Assembly: GCA_950097015.1 (NCBI GenBank) | Contig: CATNEN010000033.1 | Location: 4,681,001 to 4,745,000 of the forward strand | Origin: Macrostomum hystrix | Lineage: Eukaryota > Platyhelminthes > Macrostomidae | Length of the DNA stretch: 64,000 nucleotides | Direction of reading: 5' to 3' | Shown here: positions 48,803 through 59,679 of the stretch, in pieces | How the letters are laid out: each line of letters starts with the position of its first letter | How positions within the stretch are numbered: the first letter of the stretch is position 1 | Made by a program: the position numbers and the translations under genes | The notes under the pieces: generated by a model | The model's database searches: none | Told to the model about the DNA's origin: nothing | What the model saw: the letters and a program-made list of their open reading frames with translations, nothing else

Positions 48803-51800
48803 ATTTTATGAGTAGGGCAAACGGTCCTTGATTTGGATATAGATTGCAATTAATTGTGACCGAATCAGCGGGTGTCCGCAAACAATTCGACATGGAAACA
48901 GAAATTTCAATTACATCTGGCTTTATCGGTTTGTGAACAGAGAAACAATTATAAGAAAAAATGGCAGCCAATTAAAGTGTCGCAAGGAGGCCCAAGATCG
49001 ACAGTTGCCAGGGGGGTTGCACACTGCGGGGCTTGCGTAGATAGTATGATCACTTTTTCGTCCAACCGAGAGCATCACATCATTGAGCACAATGAAGTCA
49101 CAAACTAAGGACAATATTACACACACGCCGCCCTCTCTCTGGGGGCTCTCAAGTGGCTGGGGGCTTCAGAGCTGGATCTGATTGTTGGCCTATTGTTCCC
49201 TAAAGCCATATAGAGTGAGGACAGACGGACCCAGTCTATTGCTGCCATCTGGCGAGCCCGCGCGCCCTTATTGAAGGCGAACTCAATTCAGTTTCTCATT
49301 CGATTGCAAATTATCTAGACAGAATTCGTTTATTTGGCTGTGTTTTTTAACTCTTATATGGTCTTCATTTGATCACTGTTCTGATCTTTATGCTGTTTCA
49401 ACAATGCGCTTAAATACAATAAACCCACTTCACAATTCTAATAATTACAATTTGACTCTAACGATGTGCTAAAAATCTGGCCTGACGGTCACAGAAAGGT
49501 AACACTACTCAGTCATAATCTCTTAATAACCAACTGTCAATCAATATTGACTACAAGCAAGAAACACAAGTAATTCGCTTTTAAACAAAAAATTGTATTA
49601 TTGGTATATTTTTGTTATTATTAGAATTATGAAAGCGAAAACCAACATTAAATTAGTTGTTCGACTCGTTTCGCACTCCTAGGTGCATCTTCAGGTTTAT
49701 TTTTTGAAACGAAATGAAACAGGTTTTGCGAATAAATGTGTAATTGGTTGACACGAAAAGTAGAAAATTTATTAAACAAATCGATATTTGAGAACACATG
49801 AACACATAATTATAATTATAAAAAGAATTATTGCACGACTGTTATAGTTTTTGGCGCAATAAAATATTGACCTCATAGTTTACTAAGATAGGTTTTCTGA
49901 TAAAAAAAACATTTTTAAATTATGTACTAGCTACATATGGAAGTTCGAAGTATATATCATACCGTGGCAGCTTTATCCAACACTATTCGAAGCAAGGTCT
50001 ATAGACCAAACTGAGGAACGTACAAGGGAAATAGGTCTAGGGATCGTACACTTTCATCCAGCACTATGGCACCATGGCATAGTTGTAAGCTCAAATAAAC
50101 GTACTTATCATTATACGTTTTCGAGTACAAATGCCCTTAAGTAAATGAATCATCCAAGACCTCTCCTTAACAATTGAATAAACACATTCTAGCACAAAGC
50201 TCCCGATTCAATGTAATTGAAAACTTGCTTCTTTGGATAGCAGAAATTTAGTTGAAAGTCAAATTATAAACGTTTTGAACGTCAAAATAAAAATGTACTT
50301 GATCTCTAGTTAGACGATGTTACCGTTATAAAATATAACAAAGTCTAATATAACAAGGCTGTAGTTTTATATAACAAAATGGGCATATAATTTTGCGTTT
50401 TCAATGTTTTTAACTTAAAAACTTGCATTCAACTTCTGATCTTAACGATAAGTACAAGAAACGATTTTACTCGGTGCTCGATTAAAAATTGTAATTTTAC
50501 GTCGCTCGCTCTAGTGAACTGTGCCACATCTTGCAGGATTATCTTGACATCTGAACCATTGTTTTATTGAGCTCCGATCAGTTGAAATGAATACTTATGC
50601 AACATTTAATTAGCATGGTGTGCATAATAGTTAATCTTTAAATCTAAATGCTTCTTAGTGCTGTTGCTTTGCTTGCTTCATTCAAAATGTTAAAAAGTGT
50701 TCATGCACTAATGCAGACTGAAGGAATCGAATTTAATTAAAAACCTATGTAATGCCGCTACAAATATTTCGGTAGTCATTGAAAGTATGAATTTGTTACA
50801 TATAAAGTCTGTTATACTTGATTTAAAAATAAATACCTGCAAATATTTTTGTGCCCATATTGCTGTTGTAAACACAAAATGAAAAAGAACTTTCAGTTCC
50901 AGTAGTTTTATTTGTTAGCTTTTTGTAGCTTTATCTAACAACTTATGAGATTTAGTATGTACATATTACTTTTGCTAAGTAATTGTATTGACAATATAAA
51001 TTATCAACTAGGAAATCAACTAAATAGTGAAATATATTTTTTATTTCAAGTGTATAAATAGCTTTTTATAAACAAGAAAATCTATTACTTTGCTATTTTA
51101 GTTTTAATTAAAAGAACTAAAAACTGGAAATCTTTTTTTGTTTATAGTAATTGAAATAACTATTTCATATTTCAATAATTTTTCCTTTAAATTATATTTT
51201 TTATGTGTAAAGCTAATATCAATACTATAATATTTATTGTTCCAGTCTTCTTTGTCCCATTATCAAGATGCAATATTTTTCAATATTCATTTCAGATGCA
51301 GACAAGATCAAACATTCTGTTGATGTGGTGATAAAATAAGCAGGCAAATGTGAGAAAACAAATGATTGTAGCCATTGTTTGGCCTGTTTTCTATTGACTG
51401 TCATCATGCCCATTTAATAAAAATCTGTCTCAATAGCTGCAATGCCATGACAGCTGTTGCAGAAAGTTGATCAATATTTTTTCTTTCTCTTAAAAAATAC
51501 CTGCATCCACTTATAATATTTGTTAGTCTGTTTTGTATGTTATGTCTGCCCAGCTGTACACTGCTGACAATAAATCAAGTCACGTCACATCTGTACATGC
51601 TGGGGGAGTTGCTCTAGTCAGCGAAGTTTCACATTGCCTTCCATTGCCATTTTAAAGGCACTTTTGCCTTTACATTGACAGCTGTTTTTGTCCACTCATA
51701 CTGTCAGTGAATAGAGTAGAATCATACCCAATCGTCATTGCCTTCACTCCTTCATATACTCAAGAGCCACTAATTCTTTCTGTGCATATACAAGTACAGC

Positions 51801-53085
51801 AAGCATCTTTCTAATCAAACCCCTTTATACAAGGATAACCCCATTAAATTATATTCGTCTCATGACAATTAAGTAAGTCATAATTAAATAGTTTTTTTCG
51901 ATAGAAGGACCACTTTTCGCCTTTTGGTTTATGATTTCGTGTTTAAAACTTCAAATGTAAATATGAGTGAGAGCTCATTTCAGCAATTTTGTGTTTCTGT
52001 TTTCGATTATTTTTCTTCAACTCCGGGCACCAAACTACACTCGTGTTAGTAGTGCAAGGCACATTTTTTTGCTTTTTTGTGATTGACACTTAAAAATCAA
52101 AGAGAGTTTTTTTTCTCGAAACCTGTCGCTTTTCTCTCCTCTTACTGTTTTGCTTCCCACATTCCTATTCAACTCGCGGCAGAAGACTATTAATATATTT
52201 TGCCCATTATTGTGCCATTTATATGTTTTTATCGTTTATTTTTTAATTATAGAAGGCTGCTTGATTTGAAATTAACTGCTTTAAATGCTCTGTGGATATT
52301 GTCTTTGCCGCAAAAATTTGTCCGCTTGTTTCGATAATTATAAAATGCGCTTTGTGGATCAGAAAAACAGCTTTCAAATATACACGATGTGCAGCGGAAG
52401 AGACTAAAGCAACTGAATGCAAAAAAGTTGTTTCAAGGTTGCTTTCATCAACACTTGGAAATCGCGAACTAAGTGGATGTAGAGGATCTATTGCTGTCCA
52501 CTTTCGAGTCGAAGTTGACAGAATGCGAGTCAAATCACACTTCAATTCAAGGCACTTGGCTTCATCAAGTTAGTTGGAAATAAAAATCCAGACCATAGTC
52601 CTTCAAGCTGGAATCGGACCATGAATTGGACAGGAGTCAGATTGCGAGCCTGGAATGGGGTGAGATGTCTCGGCGTTTCTCGGCGTCGACTGGATCGACC
52701 AGCTACTGATTTCAGTCGGTTCAGCCTTAAGTTGACAGCCCCTTTTAAGGACACCGTTTAACTCGCTTCGCTTGGTCAATAATCAAGAAAAATAGAAGGA
52801 AAATATAATAAATTGATTTCTGCATGCGCTTTCTTCTACGAAAACTGCTCAATGCTACTTGGCGCTGCAGTAGATCCTTACTAGCCAACTAAGGCATGCG
52901 AACCTATAATGATCTTGGGCACAGGAAAAACTTGTTTATATTAGTTAACTTTTTCTAGTCAATATTTTTTTATGTCAAACTAAAACAATTTTTATTACAG
53001 AAAAAAAAAATACGGTATTAAAAACAATTATCGAATTTTGTTTTCGCGCCGTTTTAAAAAATGATTTTGAACGTACAATTATTAA
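48803..53085. other. A+T-rich region without recognisable genes
   Basis: 4.3 kb. From about 49300 the DNA becomes much richer in A+T than the rest of the window and has no open frame of note. TCAAGTGG at 49149-49156 and TTGAGCA at 49083 stand at its left edge. A ribozyme-like motif lies at 49662-49694. Short frames at 52243-52754 on both strands could be remains of a mobile element, but I recognise no domain. Confidence 0.5.
49662..49694 (-). ncRNA. hammerhead-ribozyme-like core motif
   Basis: On the minus strand CTGAAGA is followed by a small hairpin (GCAC, loop CTAGGA, GTGC) and then GAAAC, the order of the hammerhead catalytic core (CUGANGA, stem II, GAAA). One extra base precedes stem II, and stems I and III are not convincing. 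Such motifs sit at the ends of Penelope-like and other retroelements. No such element is identified beside it. Confidence 0.3.
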
Positions 53086-54540
53086 GTTCTGCACAGTAAA
53101 GAGAAGGCGCTTTATAGGGTGCAGGGCAGAGCCTGTCGTATGACGCTGGGCGCCCCACCCTCCACTCCCTTCGAAGGCATGAATGCTTTCCTCAACGCTA
53201 CACCCATTGACATTTTCGTCAAGGGGGAAGCAGCAAAAGTCCACCCGTCGTCTTCTTGATGCGGGCGTCTCCTTCCAGAATTCGCGAGCCTTCTCGAAGC
53301 GCTCCCTTCTGCCTCACTCTGACCTCTGCCTGAAAACTCTGGGCGAGTGCGGAGGGCTCACCATCCTTTCGGACGGGGCCCCGGCCACTTTACTCCGGAG
53401 CCACAGGTACAAAGTCAGCATCTCCCCTCGTAATGAGGTAAAGGACTGCTGGGATGACCCGGCAGTCCACTGTTACACTGACGGCTCTCTGATTAACGGT
53501 AAATCGGGATTCGGAGTGTGCGTCGCCTCGGGTGGTGAGGTCCTCTGGACCCACTCCCAATACTGTGGCAAGAGCTCTAGCGTTTTCCAAAACGAAGTGC
53601 TCGCCATCAGCTTCTGTGCGGCTGAGCTGCGCCAGAGGCAGCTGGCTGGTCGGAGGATCTTTTTTCACTCCGACAGTCAAGCAGCCCTCAAGGCCCTCAG
53701 CCGCTGCACCTCTCGCTCCAGAACCACCTTGGACTGCAACACCCAGTTAAACGGGTTGGCGCAGTCTAACAAGGTGGAGCTGCTGTGGATCCCTGGGCAT
53801 GCCGGGTTCACAGGGAATGAGATGCCGGACCAGCTTGCTAAGGCTGGAGCAGCCAGCTCCCTGATGGGCCCGGGCCCGGAGTCCCCGATCCCCATCTCTG
53901 TTGTCAACTCCAGCATCAACCGCTGGATGGAGACCCAGCACCGGAGGAGGTGGTCCAGCACCCTGAACTGTCGCCAGTCCAGGGCTGCGGTGCCAACCCC
54001 CTCTAGTAACCTGCGTAAGGCCTTACTCAGGCTTAACCGCAGAGACCTTAGAGCAGTCACTATGGCTCTTTCGGGACATGGCTGCTTCACCAGACACCGC
54101 TACCTTCAAGGCCACGTGCCTGAGGAAACGTGTCCCTTCTGCTGCTCCGGATGCGAAAATGCAGAGCATTTCATCGGCCACTGCCCGGCCTTCACCCAAG
54201 CTAGGCTAAAACATCTCGGGCCGGCACCGACCCTCGCCGAAGCCTGCTCGCCCGAGAATATCCCACAGCTCGCCCACTTCCTCCAGGATACCGGTCGAGC
54301 TGATTTCTTCCCAGCCTATGGCGAGGAAGATCGCGCGGCGGAATCGACCGACGGACCACCCTGAGCGGCACCGCCTCGCTGGAGGCTGTCTGGCTGCCAG
54401 GGGTTAGCGATATGGGCGGCATCAGCCGCCTCCTCGCTACGTCCGTCATGGAGGCTCCCTGCCGCTAAGTCAAGTAAGAAAGAGAATGCGACTGCTTGAT
54501 AAATTCCCAAAGCAAGATCAAGATCAAGAACAAGATAAAA
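53086..54540 (+). mobile_element. 5'-truncated non-LTR retrotransposon (LINE) of an RNase H-bearing clade
   Basis: It keeps the end of the reverse transcriptase ORF, an RNase H domain, a C-terminal Cys/His motif, a short 3' UTR and a tail of caagat hexamers (about 54510-54535), typical of the I/R1-like groups. The upstream DNA is A+T-rich and unrelated, so the element is truncated at about 53090-53110. The target-site duplication was not determined. Confidence 0.8.
53105..54364 (+). pseudogene. LINE ORF2 3' remnant: RT tail, RNase H and CCHC-like motif, one frameshift
   Basis: The first 130 bp read in one frame as the end of a reverse transcriptase (GAPPSTPFEG, then FVKGEAAK). The match then continues in the frame that opens at 53183, so a frameshift lies near 53235-53250. 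The following 393-codon frame has the RNase H motifs YTDGS (first Asp), NEVLA (Glu), HSDSQAA (second Asp) and [12 protein letters not shown]...D (His and last Asp), all catalytic residues kept. Near the end comes [21 protein letters not shown], the Cys/His motif usual at the end of these elements. It would copy element RNA into DNA at nicked target sites; with its 5' part lost it cannot act on its own. The intact RNase H suggests a fairly young insertion. Confidence 0.82.
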
Positions 54541-55074
54541 AATGCTCTATACATACACGAGCTAACTGCAATAAGCACTGGAGGCTTACACACGCTAACC
54601 TATAGCCACATCAGGTACAATTACATGTACAAGCCATGCACTGAAATACGGACTGACTTCCTGCTGAGCTTGCTAGTTTTTACCGACATACTTGTTCAGT
54701 ATTCTTTAGACCCCGGAATATTCATTTTACTAAGTCACTGTACGAGCTACAACTTAACAACACGACTTTGTACAACAACAATTTACTCTTCAAATATTGA
54801 CAGAAATTTAAATACGAAGTAAGTAATTATTATAGAGAACAAGTAGTCACTGCCGCTTGTACTCGTAATGCTATTGAAACACAAGATAGATAATTTGTGC
54901 CATGTCTTCAGTTCATGATTGATTGTTCCGATCCGATCGATATTCCGACCCGAAGCCACTGGTTGCCGACGACCGAGTCTACAATTATAAAAGTGCAAAG
55001 TTAATGGACTATTGTGGCAATGTGGCCTGAAAGCATTGGAGATGTGCCTATATTTTTGTTCATAAAACTATTTT
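54541..55074. other. unique A+T-rich DNA
   Basis: No gene seen between the LINE and the poly(A) signal of the next minus-strand gene. Confidence 0.55.
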
Positions 55075-55080
55075 TTTATT
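55075..55080 (-). terminator. polyadenylation signal of the mucin-like membrane protein gene
   Basis: AATAAA on the minus strand, 35 bp after the stop codon at 55115-55117, giving a very short 3' UTR. Confidence 0.55.
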
Positions 55081-55114
55081 AACAGCTGACCTGTCCTTCG
55101 GCTATCCTCTGCGC

Positions 55115-56098
55115 TCAGTCTTTCTTCATGAGTCTCGCTGTCATATTGCTAAGTTCGATGTCCCAATCGGCTTCATTGCGTACAGCACTCGAGCCCAATG
55201 GCCATCTGGCATAGTCTTCAGTGTTCAGGCGGGAGTACCGCACGCGTCTGCGCCTACAACGAGGAAGCACTGCCACAACAACAGCTACCGACGCCAAGCA
55301 GAGAGCTCCGATCACCACTGCATATTTTAGTCCGTGTCGATTGTCAAGGTCTCTTTCAGAGCTTCGCTTGTGCACCTCACTATTGGTGGCTTCCGTCGTG
55401 TCACTGTCTGGGTTTGTCTGGCCATTTGTCGTTACCGTCGCATCACTCGGTGGGCCTATCTGTTCCATGGTTGCTTCTGTTGTATCACTCGGAGGGCCTG
55501 TCTGCTCCATGGCTGCTTCTGTTGTATCACTCGGAGGGCCTGTCTGCTCCATGGCTGTTTCTGTTGTAATACTCGGAGGGCCTGTCTGCTCCATGGCTGC
55601 TTCTGTTGTATCACTCGGAGGGCCTGTCTGCTCCATGGCTGCTTCTGTTGTATCACTCGGAGGGCCTGTCTGCTCCATGGCTGTTTCTGTTGTAATACTC
55701 GGAGGGCCTGTCTGCTCCATGGCTGCTTCTGTTGTATCACTCGGAGGGCCTGTCTGCTCCATGGCTGCTTCTGTTGTATCACTCGGAGGGCCTGTCTGCT
55801 CCATGGCTGTTTCTGTTGTAATACTCGGAGGGCCTGTCTGCTCCATGGCTGCTTCTGTTGTATCACTCGGAGGGCCTGTCTGCTCCATGGCTGCTTCTGT
55901 TGTATCACTCGGAGGGCCTGTCTGCTCCATGGCTGTTTCTGTTGTAATACTCGGAGGGCCTGTCTGCTCCATTGCTGTTTCTGCATTTGCTGATTTGGCT
56001 TCGTAGTCAGCGGTGAGTCCTGTCGCAGATGCAACTACGGTAAATAACGAAATAAGTGACCAAATCTTTATCAAAAGTCTTGCCTTTTCGCTGCACAT
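55115..56098 (-). CDS. type I membrane protein with mucin-like 14-residue tandem repeats
   Basis: 327 residues with complete type I architecture: hydrophobic signal peptide (residues 8-25, likely cut after ASA), a Thr/Ser/Pro-rich ectodomain, one transmembrane helix (259-278), a stop-transfer cluster RCRRRR and a 49-residue cytoplasmic tail. The ectodomain holds 13 copies of a 14-residue unit (AMEQTGPPSDTTEA and variants, residues 42-223), rich in O-glycosylation-type Thr/Ser. The tail motif YSRL..E...PLGS resembles the tail of the gene at 57125-57637, also on the minus strand and 1 kb away. It may act as a surface mucin or adhesion-type protein; that is inference. The single exon, the ATG at 56096-56098 and the AATAAA 35 bp after the stop fit a compact gene. 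A damaged partial copy lies at 59304-59679. Confidence 0.75.
   Translation of the reverse strand: MCSEKARLLIKIWSLISLFTVVASATGLTADYEAKSANAETAMEQTGPPSITTETAMEQTGPPSDTTEAAMEQTGPPSDTTEAAMEQTGPPSITTETAMEQTGPPSDTTEAAMEQTGPPSDTTEAAMEQTGPPSITTETAMEQTGPPSDTTEAAMEQTGPPSDTTEAAMEQTGPPSITTETAMEQTGPPSDTTEAAMEQTGPPSDTTEATMEQIGPPSDATVTTNGQTNPDSDTTEATNSEVHKRSSERDLDNRHGLKYAVVIGALCLASVAVVVAVLPRCRRRRVRYSRLNTEDYARWPLGSSAVRNEADWDIELSNMTARLMKKD
55430..55975 (-). repeat. coding 42-bp tandem repeat with 126-bp higher-order period
   Basis: Thirteen 42-bp units inside the gene. The residue pattern after GPPS runs ITTET, DTTEA, DTTEA four times over, so the true period is three units (126 bp). The last unit (next to the membrane) is diverged. 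Confidence 0.95.
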
Positions 56099-57124
56099 TT
56101 TGCTTTACAAGTTTTTATGATTATTTCTATTAAGTTACTTCGACACACATTTTTTCCTAAGCTTTGCGTGGCAAGCTAAAATAAATATTCACTGTTTACC
56201 GGAAGCGAAGACTATTTAGCTAAGTGATCAAGTGAATCCGATCTTTACCAACTTTGAAGTCATCCAATAGCAGCTTTTAATTTGCAAGATAGGAAGTGCT
56301 GACTAATTAAATTTTTATATATAAACCAGGACATCCTGCTATTCTTGTCGTTCTAAAAACGCAACAAAAGGCAGAACCAAACCGCCCGAGCGTTGCTGTT
56401 GATATCGTTCCGATGGATAAATTATCAAAAAAGTAATTGAGGTCCTGCTTCTACTAACAGCTTATGCAGATCCTTCAAATGAATCGGCTGACTCGACAAA
56501 AAAAACTTTTTATTTTAAACCCTGCAACAATAAATTTCAAAAGTATCCGCAACTGGCTGTTACTCTACACCCAAACAAAAAGATGTTAAATAACATTCGC
56601 ACATTCTGAGAACAAAAATTCTCGTCAAGAATAATGACGAGAAGACGAGTGACGAGTGAATTATTAAGAATTTATTTACGAGCCAAAGTAACAGGACTCT
56701 ATAGTACTGCCTTAGTTAGACAAATTCAAGACTGAAGAAGTGGCGCGTGAGGCACTCGGGCAAACACTAAACACCAACCCTTCAACAGGGTGATACATTG
56801 TTTAAAGACTGTTTTATCGAGAGACCAACTGTATCGAGTGATAAATGGACAACTAGCAGCTAAAACACAAAAGATAATTATATAACAAGGAAACAAGGAA
56901 ACAGATAACAAGGAAAATGAAACAAGGGTATCGATCGTACAACCTGCCTTTTTATCGGGAATGGCTTCATTTATACCATATTTTTAGTAGAAAAACACTA
57001 ACTTTACTAACAGGAAAACTTAGTAAAAAATTGGTCTGGCCCTCAATGCCCAATACTCTACTCAACCCTACTCAATTCAATGTTTTCGCGATCCTGACAG
57101 TTCCGTAACTTAAGTGCTCAGCGC
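56099..57124. other. spacer between the two membrane-protein genes
   Basis: A+T-rich. It should hold the promoter of the gene to its left and the 3' end of the gene to its right. No clear AATAAA was found close behind the 57125 stop. No exon is supported. Confidence 0.5.
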
Positions 57125-57637
57125 TTACACTCGAGCGAGAATGACTGGGTCGCTCTGCACCGACAGTCCGTGGTGGGACCCCAGAGGCTCTGACTCGGTG
57201 TCCGACAAGATCGAATATTGAACCACCGTTCGCCTGCGATGCACAATGCCGCCAGCGATTGCAATTAGAAGCAGTAGTGCGATCACTCCACCACTAGTAG
57301 CTGAGTAGAATGTCACAGTGCGCCTGTAAACGCAGACTCCGCGGCTATTGCATACATAGGTTGAAAATATGCTGCCAGTCTTGGTGTGATGGCTGTATTG
57401 GCTGACATATATATTAGAAATTCGGTTGGTGGCCAGGCTCGACAAATTATGCCGCGACAATGTACGCCGAAAGAGATTGCTCGGCGCTGTCTTCAAAGGT
57501 TGGAAACGCCCACCAAGCGCGATTCTATTCCGGGGTTGTTGCCACTGTCCGCGCTGCCTCTGTCTCTGCAATCCGGACGCATTGGCTGAGGCCAAGACGG
57601 CCGCCACGAGGAGGCCTAGAGCTAGGCTATGAAACAT
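57125..57637 (-). CDS. small type I membrane protein
   Basis: 170 residues: signal peptide 1-20 (hydrophobic, ending ASANA), a basic Arg/Gln-rich segment (23-60), a possible N-glycosylation site at NLSS (64-67), two cysteines at 96 and 102 just outside the membrane, a transmembrane helix at about 117-132, then HRRR and a 35-residue tail with YSIL..E.EPLGS. Architecture and tail motif parallel the mucin-like gene next door, suggesting a small local family with a conserved cytoplasmic signal (YxxL-type, of the kind used for sorting) and divergent ectodomains. Codons are G+C-rich against A+T-rich flanks. No known family is recognised. The start is the first ATG; upstream DNA has no clear TATA box. 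Confidence 0.65.
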   Translation of the reverse strand: MFHSLALGLLVAAVLASANASGLQRQRQRGQWQQPRNRIALGGRFQPLKTAPSNLFRRTLSRHNLSSLATNRISNIYVSQYSHHTKTGSIFSTYVCNSRGVCVYRRTVTFYSATSGGVIALLLLIAIAGGIVHRRRTVVQYSILSDTESEPLGSHHGLSVQSDPVILARV

Positions 57638-58255
57638 TTGCGCACTTTAGTTTAGTTCGTGGGACGATCAACAAGTTAGGTTTTTTTCAGCGCCTCTGGC
57701 TTGCCTTAAATTTATTTTAGTTATTACCATAGACAGTGTCCTACACTTGTAAAAAAATGTTGCTGCCTTTATTCAACAGTTCGAGAATCTGCAGCACTTG
57801 AAATTACTTCACGTAGTTTAGTAGCTTCCTTGCAGTGGCTGCCTAAAAGTGGCCTCCTTCGGGGATATTTTCTGGTTTTCTAGTCTAGCTCAGTCCTTCA
57901 TTAATTTGGAGGCTTTAGATAGAATGTACATTCTATATTCTGTACATTTTCCACCCTCCTCTTCCCTCCTAGCCTCTATCCCTGAGCGGGTAGCAGTGTG
58001 CCCAGGCATCACAGCTCTTATCGATTTTCTCCACAGGGTTTGTGAGTCAGCTTACAGGAAACCTCTGCCCGGCAGGTCCCGCTGCTTTCAAAGCAGCATG
58101 CGTACATTATCTCTTTATTTCTATTTTGGAGACAAGCCTGCACTCCTTCTGCTCCTTTTTGAAACAGGGTTCGGCAAAAGTTGGCTTGCCAACAAAAGAG
58201 AGAATCTAAGAGTGAGGAGTACTGTCCTGGGATGCGTTCTTGATTGTTCTCAGCC
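57638..58255. other. unique DNA
   Basis: No gene supported. A plus-strand open frame at 57849-58262 has no domain features. Confidence 0.45.
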
Positions 58256-59300
58256 CAGATGAGACAGGGGAGAGATGAGACGGGAGAGATAAAACAGAAG
58301 ACAGAAAAGACAGGGGAGAGATGAGACAGGGGAGAGATGAGACAGGAGTGAGATAAGACGGGAGAGATAAAACAGAAGACAGAAAAGACAGGGGAGAGAT
58401 GAGACAGGGGAGAGATGAGACAGGGGAGAGATGAGACAGTGAAGAGATAAGACAGGGGAGAGATGAGACAGTGAAGAGATAAGACAGGGGAGACATGAGA
58501 CAGGGGAGAGATGAGACAGTGAAGAGATAAGACAGGGGAGAGATGAGACAGTGAAGAGATAAGACAGGGGAGAGATGAGACAGTGAAGAGATAAGACAGG
58601 GGAGAGATGAGACAGTGAAGAGATAAGACAGGGGAGACATGAGACAGGGGAGAGATGAGACAGGGGAGACATGAGACAGGGGAGAGATGAGACAGGGGAG
58701 ACATGAGACAGGGGAGAGATGAGACAGGGGAGAGATGAGACAGGGGAGAGATGAGACAGTGGAGAGATGAGACAGGGGAGAGATTAGACAGGGGAGACAT
58801 GAGACAGGGGAGAGATGAGACAGGGGAGACATGAGACAGGGGAGAGATAAGACAGGGGAGACATGAGACAGGGGAGACATGAGACAGGGGAGAGATGAGA
58901 CAGGGGAGACATGAGACAGGGGAGAGATGAGACAGGGGAGAGATGAGACAGGGGAGAGATGAGACAGTGGAGAGATGAGACAGTGAAGAGATAAGACAGG
59001 GGAGACATGAGACAGGGGAGAGATGAGACAGGGGAGAGATGAGACAGGGGAGAGATGAGACAGTGGAGAGATGAGACAGTGAAGAGATGAGACAGGGGAG
59101 AGATGAGACAGAGGAGAGATGAGACAGGGGAGAGATAAGACAGGGGAGAGATGAGACAGTGGAGAGATGAGACAAGGGAGAGATGAGACAGTGGAGAAAT
59201 GAGACAGGGGAGAGATGAGACAGTGGAGAGATGAGACAAGGGAGAGATGAGACAGTGGAGAAATGAGACAGGGGAGAGATGAGACAGTGGGGAGATGATA
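58256..59300 (-). repeat. 16-bp minisatellite (gagacaggggagagat)
   Basis: About 65 copies, with variants acatgagac, gtgaagagataagac and gtggagagat. The left end has a longer block with agataaaacagaagacagaa, occurring twice and again at 60437-60560. The array abuts the broken mucin-gene copy. Confidence 0.95.
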
Positions 59301-59303
59301 CAG

Positions 59304-59679
59304 ACTTCACTCGGAGGGCCTGTCTGCTCCATGGCTGCTTCTGTTGTATCACTCGGAGGGCCTGTCTGCTCCATGGCTGCTTCTGTTGTATCACTCGGAG
59401 GGCCTGTCTGCTCCATGGCTGCTTCTGTTGTATCACTCGGAGGGCCTGTCTGCTCCATGGCTGCTTGGGACTGTCTGCTCCATGGCTGCTTCTGTTGTAT
59501 CACTCGGAGGGCCTGTCTGCTCCATGGCTGCTTCTGTTGTATCACTCGGAGGGCCTGTCTGCTCCATGGCTGTTTCTGTATTTGCTGATTTGGCTTCTTA
59601 GTGAGCGGTGAGTCCTGTCGCAGATGCAACTACAGTAAATAACGAAATAAGTGACCAAATCTTTAAGAGCTATCAAAAG
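59304..59679 (-). pseudogene. truncated copy of the mucin-like membrane protein gene
   Basis: Closely matches 55115-56098 from the signal peptide region into the 42-bp repeats. About six and a half units remain, one broken (around 59462-59475). The copy has a stop codon created in the segment corresponding to TADYEAKS (cttagtgag instead of cgtagtcag on the plus strand), an insertion near ctttaagagc, no start codon (the match ends at a hAT-like terminus) and no membrane helix or tail, the minisatellite beginning where they should be. Confidence 0.85.

Noticed and set aside
52243-52754. Possible gene or retroelement remnant in the A+T-rich region
   Set aside because: Frames on both strands are short and I could not match any domain motif.
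58018-59436. 472-codon minus-strand frame combining mucin-type repeats with Leu/Ser/Pro repeats
   Set aside because: It is the out-of-frame read of the broken gene copy fused to the 16-bp minisatellite, not a real fusion protein.
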